The notes: generated from the sequence alone by a model not told the origin. Shown: positions 1-7,161, counted from the stretch's first letter. The stretch is DNA of 21,879 nucleotides from Bacillota bacterium (GCA_021806845.1 JAKAPV010000013.1:1-21879); one strand, 5' to 3'. Numbers and translations are program-made.

Positions 1-71
1 ATGTACGGGGCGGGGATCGCCTGGGCCTGAGGCCCCTCCCGGAGCTTCCGCCGGCTTCCCCGCCCCTACAT
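1..71. repeat. Nested inverted repeat at the window edge
   Basis: Bases 1-15 (ATGTAC then GGGGCGGGG) pair with 58-71 (CCCCGCCCC then TACAT) with a single bulged base. Inside lie two further hairpins: GGGCC TGA GGCCC at about 23-35 and CGGA GCT TCCG at about 40-50. The result is a three-way-junction shape. It lies downstream of the tape measure stop, so it could end that leftward transcript, or be an intergenic repeat or the edge of something outside the window. No U-tract and no tRNA-like T-loop is seen. Bases 72-190 hold only very short reading frames. Confidence 0.4.
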
Positions 72-190
72 CTCATGCCCCGACCGTTGAGCCCGGGGGC
101 ATCACACTACCCCCACAGGCTGCTAGGCAACACCTCCACCTTGTGTACCGCGAAACGCTCAGCGAGCGGAGTTCGTCGCCCGCATGTGAC

Positions 191-2773
191 CTAGAACTCC
201 ATCTGCGCGCGCCACTTGACGCGCTGCTGCAGGCGCTCGGCGATGCGGTCCGCGAGCTCGTTCTCGTTCTTGGTGACATTGCCAGTGACGTAGACATTGA
301 TGATTGGCGCGGCGCCCATGCCCGACCCGAGCGAGCCGATCGCGCCGCCGTTAATCGGGAACTGCGAGAGCGGCAGCACCGCTTCCGGTCCGGACTCGCC
401 CACGAGGGCCAGGGTCGGGCTGTGCACGAGGCCGCCCGTTGCCAAACGCGGGATCTTGTCGAGGCTGGCCGCCTTGTTGATGCCGCCGCCGATCTGTGCG
501 TTGCTCTGGCTGGTTGCTTGGCTCTGCAGCCCGAGCAGCTGCTTCACGGCGGAGATGGCGCCTCCAACCATACCAACAAAGGCGTTGATCGGCCCTTCGA
601 TCGCGCTGACGACACCCTCGATTACCGTCCCAATGTCGTTCATGACGTTCGCCACTGTATCGCGCAGGTCTGTAAACGCCTTCTGCCAGTGCCCCGTCAC
701 AAGGTCAAGGAAGACCCCAATGACGCCCTCGATGATATTGAGAGCAGTCATGAAGACCCCCTTGATGATGTCCCAGATGCCACCTAGCGTCTGAGCGATA
801 CCCTGCCACGCTCCCCGAATCTCCCCGGCAAGCACTGTCACCCAGGCCGTCACGAGCGCCTTCACGACGTCGGTGACAACCTTGATGACCGTCTGGATCT
901 CGCCCCAATGCTGGTGCGTCCAGTTGTCGATGCTCGCCCAAACGGCCTGGATCACGCTCGAGATGTCCTGCACCACCGAGTGGATGATCTGCCCGACTGT
1001 GGTGATAATCGTCCCCACAGCGTTCCACACGCCCGGCACGTTGCTCTGCATCCAGCCCGTGATGTCCTTCCAGTGGGTCATCGCCTCGTAGATGACCACG
1101 CCAAGGGCAACGAGCGCTGCGGCGATGAGGGCAACAGGGCCAAGCGCGACGCCGTCTAAGACGGTGCTCAAGACCTCAAACCCTTCCGCTGCCCTGGCCA
1201 CAGCCCCGAGTGTCATGAGCGCTGCGCCGAGGCCTAGGAGGAGCGGCGTCAGGACCATGATCGCGTCTGCGATGGCCTGGATGGTGCCCGGCGAGAGGTG
1301 TGAGAAGGCCTCGGCAACTCCCTTGATCGCATTCGCGATCGCGAGGGCCGCAGGTGCCAGGGCGTTGCCCAGTTCGATGAAGGATGTTTGCAGGGAGCCC
1401 CATGTCTCGCCCCACTGCACGGCCGCCGTCTTGGCTGAGGCAGCCACGTCCTTGCCGAAATCCAAAGAAGCCGCGCCCACGTCTTTGTACTTCGACCGGA
1501 GCCGATCTAGGTTCTCGAGCAGAGTAATGATCGTGGAGGAGGACTTGCCGCCGCCAAACGCCCGCGCAAGCACTTCGCCCTGCTGGTTTGGACCCAGGGC
1601 AGAGAGATGGGAGCGAAGGTCCTCGAGGGCTTGTAAGAGGCCGCCCGATCGCATGTCTTGCGCGAGCTGGAGCTGGGTCATGCCGATACCTTCAAGTTCC
1701 TTGGTTGCCTGCTTGGTCGGGGCCGCCATCAGCATAAGGGTCATGCGAAGGCGTGTCGTTGCCTCGTCTGCTGGCACACCCAGGTCCGTGAGAGTTGCGA
1801 TGGCCGCACCAACATCCCGAATGCTGAGACCCGCAGCTCGCGCCACGGGTACGATACCGGATTTCAGCGCATCGGTGAAATCCTGCATTGTCATCGTGCC
1901 TGAACCGGTGGTGCCGATCACGGCGCCCATGGCTTGGCCGAGGTCCTGTGCACCCTTGATCCCGCTCGCCACGGTCGAGACCAGTGCCAGCGCCACGCTA
2001 TTCAGATCCGCGTGGCCCACGGCCGCACCTTCCGCTGCGGTCTTGAGCATGTCCAGGGCCTTCGCGCCGCGGTAGCCGGCGCTCTCGATGTAGAACAGTG
2101 CCTGGGCAAGTTGCATCGGGCCCTGCGCAACGCTACCGCCCATCCCCATAATCGCCTTTGACATCTTGTCGACCTCGGCCTGCGTGGCGCCGGCGTTCGT
2201 GTGAATGAGCTCCATGGCTTGCTGGAACTTCGCCGCAGAGTAGACGGAGATGCCGCCGATAGCACCGATCCCGGCACCGATGGTGGCGAGCGTCATGCCG
2301 AGGCCGGAGAGCTTATCGGCTCCAGCCGCCCACCCCCCGGCGGCTGCGCTTCCGGCGCCACCCGCTGCTGCCCCTCCGGTCGTGCCAGCCGCAATAGAGC
2401 CTCCAGCCGTGACCGACTCTTCTTTCACGGTCTGCATCTTGGCTGCCACCTGGTCGAGAGCTGCGTTCGTTGCCTCGAGCCCCGGCACAGCTGCGTCGCC
2501 CATAGCCGTAAGGGGTTCTACTGCGGCCTGCGCGTTGGCGGCGACCGGGGTCAACGACTCCGATACGCTCGTTACAGCAGCGCGAAGGACCTCCATCGGG
2601 CCTGCCTGCTCACTGATCGCTGCAAGGTTCCCATCCGCATCTGGAGCCACTCCCGCGACGAGCGTAAGCGAGTCAGCGATGGACTGAAGCGATTCGGTAA
2701 GACTTGCAAAGGCTTCCTGAGTCAGGTTTTGCGCGCTGATGACGAGCCGCAGCGCTGCCTCGTTCATTGCCAT
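191..2773 (-). CDS. Phage tail tape measure protein (TP901 type)
   Basis: The protein has 860 residues. Tape measure proteins set tail length during assembly and occupy the tail lumen. The start at 2773 is preceded by AAGGTGGGAG at good spacing; the frame stays open to 2890 but upstream of this start it reads Arg/Cys/Gly-rich and non-protein-like. The N-terminus is helical, followed by an Ala/Gly linker at about 122-150. The TP901-type core follows at about 180-390 (AAKFQQAMELIHTNAGAT, then SAGYRGAKALDMLKTAAEG), then a hydrophobic Ala/Leu/Val-rich stretch and amphipathic repeats. The C-terminus carries the common LATGGLVH...LVGESGPEAVLPL motif of tape measure proteins. At roughly 0.15 nm per residue it would suit a tail of about 130 nm. 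Its usual neighbours (tail tube, chaperones, distal tail) are absent on the right and would lie off the left edge if present. Confidence 0.9.
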   Translation of the reverse strand: MAMNEAALRLVISAQNLTQEAFASLTESLQSIADSLTLVAGVAPDADGNLAAISEQAGPMEVLRAAVTSVSESLTPVAANAQAAVEPLTAMGDAAVPGLEATNAALDQVAAKMQTVKEESVTAGGSIAAGTTGGAAAGGAGSAAAGGWAAGADKLSGLGMTLATIGAGIGAIGGISVYSAAKFQQAMELIHTNAGATQAEVDKMSKAIMGMGGSVAQGPMQLAQALFYIESAGYRGAKALDMLKTAAEGAAVGHADLNSVALALVSTVASGIKGAQDLGQAMGAVIGTTGSGTMTMQDFTDALKSGIVPVARAAGLSIRDVGAAIATLTDLGVPADEATTRLRMTLMLMAAPTKQATKELEGIGMTQLQLAQDMRSGGLLQALEDLRSHLSALGPNQQGEVLARAFGGGKSSSTIITLLENLDRLRSKYKDVGAASLDFGKDVAASAKTAAVQWGETWGSLQTSFIELGNALAPAALAIANAIKGVAEAFSHLSPGTIQAIADAIMVLTPLLLGLGAALMTLGAVARAAEGFEVLSTVLDGVALGPVALIAAALVALGVVIYEAMTHWKDITGWMQSNVPGVWNAVGTIITTVGQIIHSVVQDISSVIQAVWASIDNWTHQHWGEIQTVIKVVTDVVKALVTAWVTVLAGEIRGAWQGIAQTLGGIWDIIKGVFMTALNIIEGVIGVFLDLVTGHWQKAFTDLRDTVANVMNDIGTVIEGVVSAIEGPINAFVGMVGGAISAVKQLLGLQSQATSQSNAQIGGGINKAASLDKIPRLATGGLVHSPTLALVGESGPEAVLPLSQFPINGGAIGSLGSGMGAAPIINVYVTGNVTKNENELADRIAERLQQRVKWRAQMEF

Positions 2774-2929
2774 CTCATCACTCCCACCTTGAAAGCGGTC
2801 CATCCTTGCGGTTCCCCGCCTCGGTCGCGCTCGGCTGCCCCAGGCACCGCTACCGCAACACCACGCTATCCCCACAAGCGGGGCTCTCATGGACTGCGCT
2901 TCCGGCCCTGCTATCCAGTTACCCGCCCG

Positions 2930-3127
2930 TCAGCGAATCGGTCGCAGAGACGTGGGCACGTCGGGGACGTCTTGAAGCATCGTCACGCTGACCTTGGTAG
3001 CCCTGCCGTGCTCGACGGTAATCCGGATCTCGCCGTTGTCCATGCTCTTCATCGCATTTCGGACGGCCTCCGCGAGTAACTCAACATGGGCGTCGCCCGG
3101 GGTGGGCGGGGTGTGCCTCGATTTCAT
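2930..3127 (-). CDS. Small DUF2292/YezD-like protein
   Basis: The protein has 65 residues and an excellent ribosome binding site (AAGGAGGG, 5 bases before ATG). It has a short helix (ELLAEAVRNAMKSMDNG) then two strands (GEIRITVEHGRATKVSVTM). This is the helix plus 'G-x-I-x-I-x-x-G-x-x-x-x-V' layout of the DUF2292/YezD group of small Bacillota proteins, whose function is unknown. It lies 156 bp upstream of the tape measure start in the same direction and may be co-transcribed with it. The family call rests on pattern only; the gene itself is well supported by its ribosome binding site. Confidence 0.65.
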   Translation of the reverse strand: MKSRHTPPTPGDAHVELLAEAVRNAMKSMDNGEIRITVEHGRATKVSVTMLQDVPDVPTSLRPIR

Positions 3128-3198
3128 CGTGTCCCTCCTTCCCTTGGGATGGTTTCGAGAATGACGATTACCAAAACTAAGGATGGGGACAGGGAGAA

Positions 3199-3211
3199 GG
3201 TACTCAGTACC
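3199..3211. promoter_or_regulatory. Palindromic candidate operator GGTACTCAGTACC
   Basis: Two 6-base arms (GGTACT / AGTACC) flank a single central C. The site lies in the 113-bp divergent intergenic region between the DUF2292-like gene and the zinc-ribbon gene, about 30 bases before the latter's start codon. The size and symmetry suit a dimeric repressor. No clear -35/-10 pair was recognised around it. Confidence 0.35.
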
Positions 3212-3240
3212 GAATGGTCGCCGATAAGGAGGTGTCTAGG

Positions 3241-3441
3241 TTGTCTATTTACCTGAAGAGCTGTCCCATTTGCGGAAGCACTCTCCTGAACCGTAGTCTC
3301 AACGAGGTCCTCTTACTGAGTGGCCCTGGAGTCGCGGTTGAAGCCAGGGGGCATAACATAAGCGGGGCTGTCACCGATGGCGAGTACGTCAAGGCTGTAG
3401 AGTGCAGACAATGTCACCACCTGCTGCTGCTGAGGAGATAG
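3241..3441 (+). CDS. Small zinc-ribbon protein with TTG start
   Basis: The protein has 66 residues starting at TTG. AAGGAGGTG at 3226-3234 sits 6 bases before that TTG, which decides the start over the ATG at 3214 lying upstream of the ribosome binding site. Two Cys pairs (CPICG near residue 8, and CRQCH near the C-terminus) form a likely zinc ribbon. The middle (about 20-50) holds short beta-like segments. The function is unknown. The gene runs against the surrounding leftward phage genes and ends 15 bp from the terminase small subunit stop, convergently. It therefore looks like an independently expressed cargo gene (a 'moron') dropped into the phage cluster. Confidence 0.75.
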   Translation: MSIYLKSCPICGSTLLNRSLNEVLLLSGPGVAVEARGHNISGAVTDGEYVKAVECRQCHHLLLLRR

Positions 3442-3456
3442 TTGCACGAGGTCCGT

Positions 3457-3954
3457 CTAATGGCGCAGGTCGTCTACGAACGTGACCTGCGCCTGCATAT
3501 CCACACGCAGCCGGTCGTTCCACATACCGAGGTGCCGGCCAAGGAGTTCGAGAGCCTTTAGCGCGTCGAAGCGCTTGATCTTGACCGTCGTGTTGCTGCC
3601 ACCGGCGAACTCGGACCTCGTCTCGCTGACCTCGGCGACGAGCGTGCCGTCGACGTCCTCGCTCGGCCTCATGCGGATGCCGTCGGGGTTCCACTCGGCG
3701 AAGTCCTTCATGTCCGAGAAGGCTATCTTGGCGAGTTGCTGGACGACGCGATCCTGCGTGATCTCGAGTCGCCTCTGGCGTTGGTCGATGGCCTCCTTGA
3801 TAGCGGCGGCCACGCAAGTTTTGACAAGTAACTGTGGGCCAATCCGGTTGGCGGTTCTCTTGCTGTATCCGGCCCGAATCGCTGCCTTAGTGGCGCTGAG
3901 ATCAATCAGATACTCCTGCACAAACCGCTCCTGCTTGGGGGTCATCTTGGGCAT
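3457..3954 (-). CDS. Phage terminase small subunit (TerS)
   Basis: The protein has 165 residues. It begins MPKMTPKQERFVQEYLIDL followed by SATKAAIRAGYSKRTANRIG, the hallmark N-terminal helix-turn-helix of the Terminase_2 family, which recognises the packaging site on phage DNA and presents it to the large subunit. The central region (EITQDRVVQQLAKIAFSDMKDFAEW) and the C-terminal FDALKALELLGRHLGMW are also typical of the family. The start at 3954 has AGGAGGTGA 5 bases upstream; an in-frame GTG three codons earlier lies inside that ribosome binding site and is rejected. No large subunit follows: the next leftward genes are small proteins and the tape measure gene. This fits either a deleted prophage or a phage satellite that redirects packaging with its own TerS. 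Confidence 0.9.
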   Translation of the reverse strand: MPKMTPKQERFVQEYLIDLSATKAAIRAGYSKRTANRIGPQLLVKTCVAAAIKEAIDQRQRRLEITQDRVVQQLAKIAFSDMKDFAEWNPDGIRMRPSEDVDGTLVAEVSETRSEFAGGSNTTVKIKRFDALKALELLGRHLGMWNDRLRVDMQAQVTFVDDLRH

Positions 3955-4108
3955 CGAAATCACCTCCTAACCGAGTAAGGGAGTGCAGACGGTCGAAAAC
4001 GGGAGATTTTCACGGAAAGTAGTCCGCAAGATCGCGCATGGCGGGAATTTTGCCCTAGCTCCCGCGGCAAGTTCACCCGTGTTCCTCGGAAATCACCCCT
4101 GGAAGGGT

Positions 4109-4138
4109 TTGCTTGGGTGTGCAACGGATAGGTACGAT
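4109..4138 (+). promoter_or_regulatory. Weak candidate promoter for the 53-residue membrane protein
   Basis: TTGCTT at 4109-4114 and TACGAT at 4133-4138 are separated by 18 bases, 32 bases before the start codon at 4170. Both boxes match consensus only partly. The monocistronic layout, with its own terminator downstream, supports a dedicated promoter here. Confidence 0.25.
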
Positions 4139-4169
4139 GTGCTCAACCAGATCGATGGGAGGTGAGAGC

Positions 4170-4331
4170 ATGAAGCAGGTCGGAAACGTCTTTGCGATCC
4201 TCGGTCTGTTGGTTGTCCTGGCTGCGATCATCGAGACGGTGCGATTTGCCAACGACCCGGCTGCAGAGGGGACCTTCCTGGGCAACCTGGGCGGGAGCCT
4301 GGTGAAACGCATCTTACCCGCGCCTCTGTAA
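4170..4331 (+). CDS. Small single-span membrane protein, unknown function
   Basis: The protein has 53 residues. ATG at 4170 follows GGGAGGTGA with ideal spacing; an upstream ATG at 4113 lacks a ribosome binding site. Residues about 5-25 (VFAILGLLVVLAAIIETV) form one membrane helix, followed by a polar tail with a basic patch (LVKRILP). It is a stand-alone rightward unit with a strong terminator just downstream, in a region otherwise read leftwards. It could be a phage-encoded membrane modulator or small holin-like protein, but nothing in the sequence proves that. Confidence 0.65.
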   Translation: MKQVGNVFAILGLLVVLAAIIETVRFANDPAAEGTFLGNLGGSLVKRILPAPL

Positions 4332-4402
4332 GCCCCACCTGAAGGGAGGACGACCCTAGGTGGCTGACCCCTTGCTGGGAGACGACCAAGCCATCGAGCA
4401 GT

Positions 4403-4432
4403 GACCCCCTCACGCATCAACGTGAGGGGGTC
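4403..4432 (+). terminator. Strong hairpin terminator
   Basis: GACCCCCTCACG and CGTGAGGGGGTC pair perfectly over 12 bp around a CATCAA loop. The sequence that follows is only modestly T-rich (TGCTATTTGC). It lies 71 bp after the stop of the 53-residue membrane protein and probably ends that transcript; the symmetric stem could also act on leftward transcription. Confidence 0.75.
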
Positions 4433-4485
4433 TGCTATTTGCTCAGTGCGCCCCTGCCTGTCTGTATTACGGGGCAGGTGTAAAT

Positions 4486-4498
4486 GCCCCGCCGGGGC
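4486..4498 (-). terminator. Short GC hairpin after the 4537-5049 gene
   Basis: On the minus strand GCCCC GGC GGGGC is followed by ATTTAC, about 40 bp past the TAG stop at 4537. A second GGGGC at 4471-4475 could compete for the same GCCCC arm. Without a real U-tract this is a weak terminator. Confidence 0.35.
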
Positions 4499-4536
4499 GC
4501 TGCCAACTATGTCACCGAAGAAGTGTACACGGACAC

Positions 4537-5049
4537 CTACCGCGTTGCCCGGGTAGCGTCGTCGTCCCCGGACAGAGCCCTGACGAGCAGATCCGTAAGA
4601 TCGTCTTGCGGCGTGTCACCGAGAAGGTTCGCTTTTGCCTGGATGGCATGGCGTAGCTCACTGAAGGCCGCGGTGCCTGCGGTGACCTGCGCCATGCTGA
4701 GTTTCTGGCCATTCTTCAGTGCCGCCAGGGTTGACTCGGCGTACTCCTCCGCGATCTTTGCGTTGAGCTCGATGGACCGGTCGAGGCGCTCGATGTCACT
4801 GACACGTTTCTCGACGGCCGCCGCTCCGACCCCCTGCGCCCTCGCGTACTCCCGTCTGGCGTCGGCCTTGACGTCGGCGTGGTTCAGGAAGTGTGACCGT
4901 ACTGCAACGCGACTGACAATGACCCCATGTTCTCCGAGCCAATCCGCGATACGCTGATCACTCCACCCCTCGGCGAGCTTGAGACGGTCTGCTTCCGCCC
5001 GAGTGCTGCAGTTGCAGACCTTACAGCGTCGTCCATACTCCATTGGCAT
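4537..5049 (-). CDS. Cys-containing HTH DNA-binding protein, possible packaging or regulatory protein
   Basis: The protein has 170 residues. The start at 5049 has AAAGGTGG upstream; the frame stays open to 5214 but that extension has no such support. The N-terminus holds CKVCNCSTRAEADRLKLAEG followed by a helix-turn-helix (SDQRIADWLGEHGVIVSRVAVRSHFLNH). That layout, a Cys pair plus HTH ending in a His, is common in uncharacterised DNA-binding proteins of Gram-positive phages and mobile elements. The C-terminal half is a long helix ending in ELRHAIQAKANLLGDT, reminiscent of the C-terminal oligomerisation end of terminase small subunits. It lies upstream of TerS and is read in the same direction. 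It may be a second TerS-like protein, a late-gene regulator or a replication-origin binder. The gene is well supported; the role is not. Confidence 0.7.
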   Translation of the reverse strand: MPMEYGRRCKVCNCSTRAEADRLKLAEGWSDQRIADWLGEHGVIVSRVAVRSHFLNHADVKADARREYARAQGVGAAAVEKRVSDIERLDRSIELNAKIAEEYAESTLAALKNGQKLSMAQVTAGTAAFSELRHAIQAKANLLGDTPQDDLTDLLVRALSGDDDATRATR

Positions 5050-5358
5050 TGTGGCCGCCACCTTTCTTGGGCTTTGGTGAGGTGTAAGGCTTGTAAGGAT
5101 CACGCGGTCCGTTCTGCGAAAGTGTAACCGTGGTCGTGTCCACGTCGAGCACACGCATCTCTCTTCTGGACGGCCCTTGCGGGCTCGCGCAGCTGTGTTT
5201 ACGATCCGGCCCACCGCCCGTGTGATCTCTGTCTAGGGATGCTTCTGGGCGCCAGCATCCTGTGGATTGTCACGTTGCTCGTCAGTGCTCCCACCATAGT
5301 CACCACCTCCGAAACGTGACCGGCGAAGTGTTACCGCCTTGCTTGTTCATCCCTCTGG

Positions 5359-5387
5359 AACCGTTACCGCAACGGTTACCACAACGG
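5359..5387. repeat. Overlapping inverted and tandem 12-bp repeats
   Basis: TTACCGCAACGG (5364-5375) is followed directly by TTACCACAACGG (5376-5387), a tandem 12-bp repeat with one mismatch. AACCGTT (5359-5365) and AACGGTT (5371-5377) form a perfect inverted repeat across a 5-base spacer. These could be iterons or an operator for one of the nearby HTH proteins. Confidence 0.6.
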
Positions 5388-5539
5388 TCGCCGGAGTACG
5401 GCTGCACGTATCTGCGTTGGGACAATCGAAAAGCGATCGGATTCCGTCCGCAAACCGGACGGTTTCCCTGGGCTCCGTCGGGACCTCCGCCGGATGTCCT
5501 GTGGACGTCCTGCGGTCGCCGCGCGTGGCGGTCGCGCGG

Positions 5540-5575
5540 CAACGCTGCTGCAACGTTTCTGCAACGTTGCGTCTG
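5540..5575. repeat. Tandem 11-bp iteron-like repeats
   Basis: CAACGCTGCTG (5540-5550) and CAACGTTTCTG (5551-5561) are followed by a third, expanded copy, CAACGTTGCGTCTG (5562-5575). The 11-bp period is close to one helical turn, so the repeats would present one face of DNA to a bound protein. The third copy contains the palindrome GCAACGTTGC. Confidence 0.6.
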
Positions 5576-5621
5576 CAAGCACTTGCGAGCAGATGACAAC
5601 AGATGCTGACAAACGCGAGCG

Positions 5622-5654
5622 GATGCCATCAGGCATGCCATGGGCAATGGCATC
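5622..5654. repeat. Inverted repeat at the 3' end of Prim-Pol
   Basis: GATGCCAT (5622-5629) and ATGGCATC (5647-5654) are perfect 8-bp arms around a 17-base spacer that itself contains GCATGC and CCATGG. It begins 12 bp past the Prim-Pol stop. It has no U-tract on either side, so a binding site or origin hairpin is as likely as a terminator. Confidence 0.5.
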
Positions 5655-5665
5655 GGTCGTGCCAT

Positions 5666-6979
5666 TCATGTGGGGTGTCCCAGGCGGAAGGTGGTCAGCT
5701 CGCGCCGGCCAGCGGCCCCCTCTGAAGCCTGGGGTGCAGCACGCTCCAGGTAGCCGTGCGCCAGCAGCCACGACATGCCCTTCTGCACTGTCGGCGGGCT
5801 ACCAATGCCACACCATGCCTCCGCGAACCGCCACGAAAATGGAGTTGAGTCCTGGGCACCGTCATAGAGCGCTCGCAACTCCAACAGGCGGCAGAACCCC
5901 GCATATAGCTTGCGGGCAGGCTTCGGTGCATCGTCCGGTAGCAGGGCGGCCGCGATGGCCGGAGGCCTCAGAAGCCCCGCGTCCGTGGCGGCGCGTAGGT
6001 GCCAGATAGCGCGCTCGCCGCTCCTCAGTTGCCTCACATGCTTGGTGACGTACGCGGCATACACCTCGCCAAGCGAGTACCACTCCACGCCGTCAGCCTG
6101 ATGGAAGTCGTGGTACCGGATCGTTCCGTCGCTCTGCTGGTACAGCGCCGCCGAAGGGTGCGCGTCGTCGTGGTCGGGCAAGACACACCGCATGCCGCGC
6201 CCGACTCCCGTCACATGCCCCCCGCACAATCGCACAATCGTGAGCGCAACCTCCGGGTTCGTCGCAAGAGAATGCAGCAGCGTGGAACCATAGCAAGGAG
6301 GAATATTTCTCTCGCTATAGTTTCCGGCTGTCCGAGGATCGGGGGGCTCGAGGGGGTTCGGGGGGTCGGAGGGCTCCTCTGCATCAAGGACTCGGGCGGT
6401 GCCCTCGCCTGCACTGACCCACGACGGCGCCGGCGCGGTCGCGACCTCATCAGGGCCCATACCCGGCACCCAGGAATACCGCTGGCCACCCGGGTGGATG
6501 GATGGTGGGAGGATGCAGAGGGTTCCTTCGCCAAGGACCTCGCCCCAGGCAAACCGTCTGGTCGCCACGGGGCTGCTAGCCCGATAAAGGAGATGCCCAC
6601 GCCATGTGCCGTCACTTTCCACAGAGGAAGTGCAGGCCACTGTCGCAGGCAGCTCCAAGTTGTTCGACAGCTTGTCCCTGTGGTCCACGTCGATCGCGAC
6701 GACCCCGCCCGAGGCAGCCCCCATGATCGCGGCGACTCCGCACTCTGGGTCGCGCGCGAACCACGAGAGTATCTCGGCTTCAGACGGCGCTCGCAGAGCG
6801 AAGGGGTGCCAGGACGGCTTGCCATGAACGACCGGCAACTGTTCGTAATACGGCTCTTTGGAGCGCGGTCGGATCGGAACTAATGCGCATCCGACGCGCG
6901 CAAGAGCGAGGGCGTCAGATGCAGGACCTCGAGCCACAGCAGGTAGATTCGCTGTGGAGATCTCAATGACGGTGCTCAT
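5666..6979 (-). CDS. Bifunctional DNA primase/polymerase (Prim-Pol, AEP superfamily)
   Basis: The protein has 437 residues. It probably makes primers and extends DNA to start replication of the element. The N-terminal Prim-Pol domain spans about 20-190: VPIRPRSKEP near residue 34 is the family's N-terminal motif, VVAIDVDHRD holds the metal-binding Asp97 and Asp99, WRGHLLYR has the conserved His129, and PPSIHPGGQRYSW at 158-170 is a family signature. A Pro-rich linker (about 200-215) follows. Next comes a degenerate CHC2-like zinc module (Cys265, His270, His274 with HPSAALY, His290, His293) and a C-terminal winged-helix-like region. No helicase domain is fused, so a helicase would have to come from elsewhere. 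The start codon overlaps the stop of a 42-residue protein (ATGA), so translation is probably coupled. It is much like Prim-Pols of Gram-positive phages and integrative elements. Confidence 0.88.
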   Translation of the reverse strand: MSTVIEISTANLPAVARGPASDALALARVGCALVPIRPRSKEPYYEQLPVVHGKPSWHPFALRAPSEAEILSWFARDPECGVAAIMGAASGGVVAIDVDHRDKLSNNLELPATVACTSSVESDGTWRGHLLYRASSPVATRRFAWGEVLGEGTLCILPPSIHPGGQRYSWVPGMGPDEVATAPAPSWVSAGEGTARVLDAEEPSDPPNPLEPPDPRTAGNYSERNIPPCYGSTLLHSLATNPEVALTIVRLCGGHVTGVGRGMRCVLPDHDDAHPSAALYQQSDGTIRYHDFHQADGVEWYSLGEVYAAYVTKHVRQLRSGERAIWHLRAATDAGLLRPPAIAAALLPDDAPKPARKLYAGFCRLLELRALYDGAQDSTPFSWRFAEAWCGIGSPPTVQKGMSWLLAHGYLERAAPQASEGAAGRRELTTFRLGHPT

Positions 6980-7104
6980 CGCAGATCGCCTGTGAACTCA
7001 CGCGTGCTCGCGTCCAACCCGATCTGGCAGATATTGCAGGGCGTAGCCCCGTGCGCTACTATGGAAGCGCAGATGGGGCCGCTGTTGAGGGCAGCGGCTC
7101 TCAT
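6976..7104 (-). CDS. 42-residue Cys-rich small protein coupled to Prim-Pol
   Basis: ATG at 7104 has AGGAG about 10 bases upstream. The frame runs 42 codons and its TGA overlaps the ATG of Prim-Pol as ATGA, the coupling used repeatedly in this element. It contains ICASI near residue 11 and PCNICQIGL near 24, so a CxxC plus an upstream Cys could bind metal. It has no recognised family. It may be a real small protein, or a leader peptide whose translation controls Prim-Pol, since Prim-Pol's own ribosome binding site is poor. Confidence 0.5.
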   Translation of the reverse strand: MRAAALNSGPICASIVAHGATPCNICQIGLDASTREFTGDLR

Positions 7105-7133
7105 TGTTTTCGGGCTCCTCTCAGGCACAAAGA

Positions 7134-7161
7134 CACCGCCCTACCGTGTTGGCGGGCGGTG
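7134..7161 (-). terminator. Hairpin in the Prim-Pol leader (terminator or attenuator)
   Basis: CACCGCCC (7134-7141) pairs perfectly with GGGCGGTG (7154-7161) over 8 bp around a 12-base loop. On the minus strand it is followed by TCTTTGTG. It lies after the XRE gene stop and about 30 bp before the 42-residue gene. It could end the XRE transcript or attenuate transcription into Prim-Pol. Bases 7162-7299 show no further gene. Confidence 0.5.

Larger units (their letters stand above)
5050..5665. other. Repeat-rich intergenic region downstream of Prim-Pol (candidate origin or control region)
   Basis: No frame in these 616 bp is convincing: all three leftward frames are partly open but Arg-rich and low in complexity. 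The region instead carries clustered direct and inverted repeats, listed separately at 5359-5387, 5540-5575 and 5622-5654. GCAAG CA CTTGC at about 5575-5586 is another small inverted repeat. Iterons next to a replication primase gene are typical of plasmid and phage origins, so this is the best origin candidate in the window. The location fits established biology; the function is inferred. Confidence 0.4.

Noticed and set aside
1092..2075. Long rightward frame opposite the tape measure gene
   Set aside because: An Ala/Arg/Pro/Ser-rich mirror of the tape measure codons in GC-rich DNA, with no ribosome binding site or domain.
5300..5669. Leftward frames directly after Prim-Pol, including one whose ATG overlaps the Prim-Pol stop as ATGA (5376-5669)
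   Set aside because: All three frames are partly open and Arg-rich, with compositions set by the underlying DNA repeats. No ribosome binding site or recognisable domain, so the repeats are the better explanation.
5999..6883. Long rightward frame opposite Prim-Pol
   Set aside because: Shadow of the Prim-Pol gene, whose motifs are unambiguous on the minus strand.
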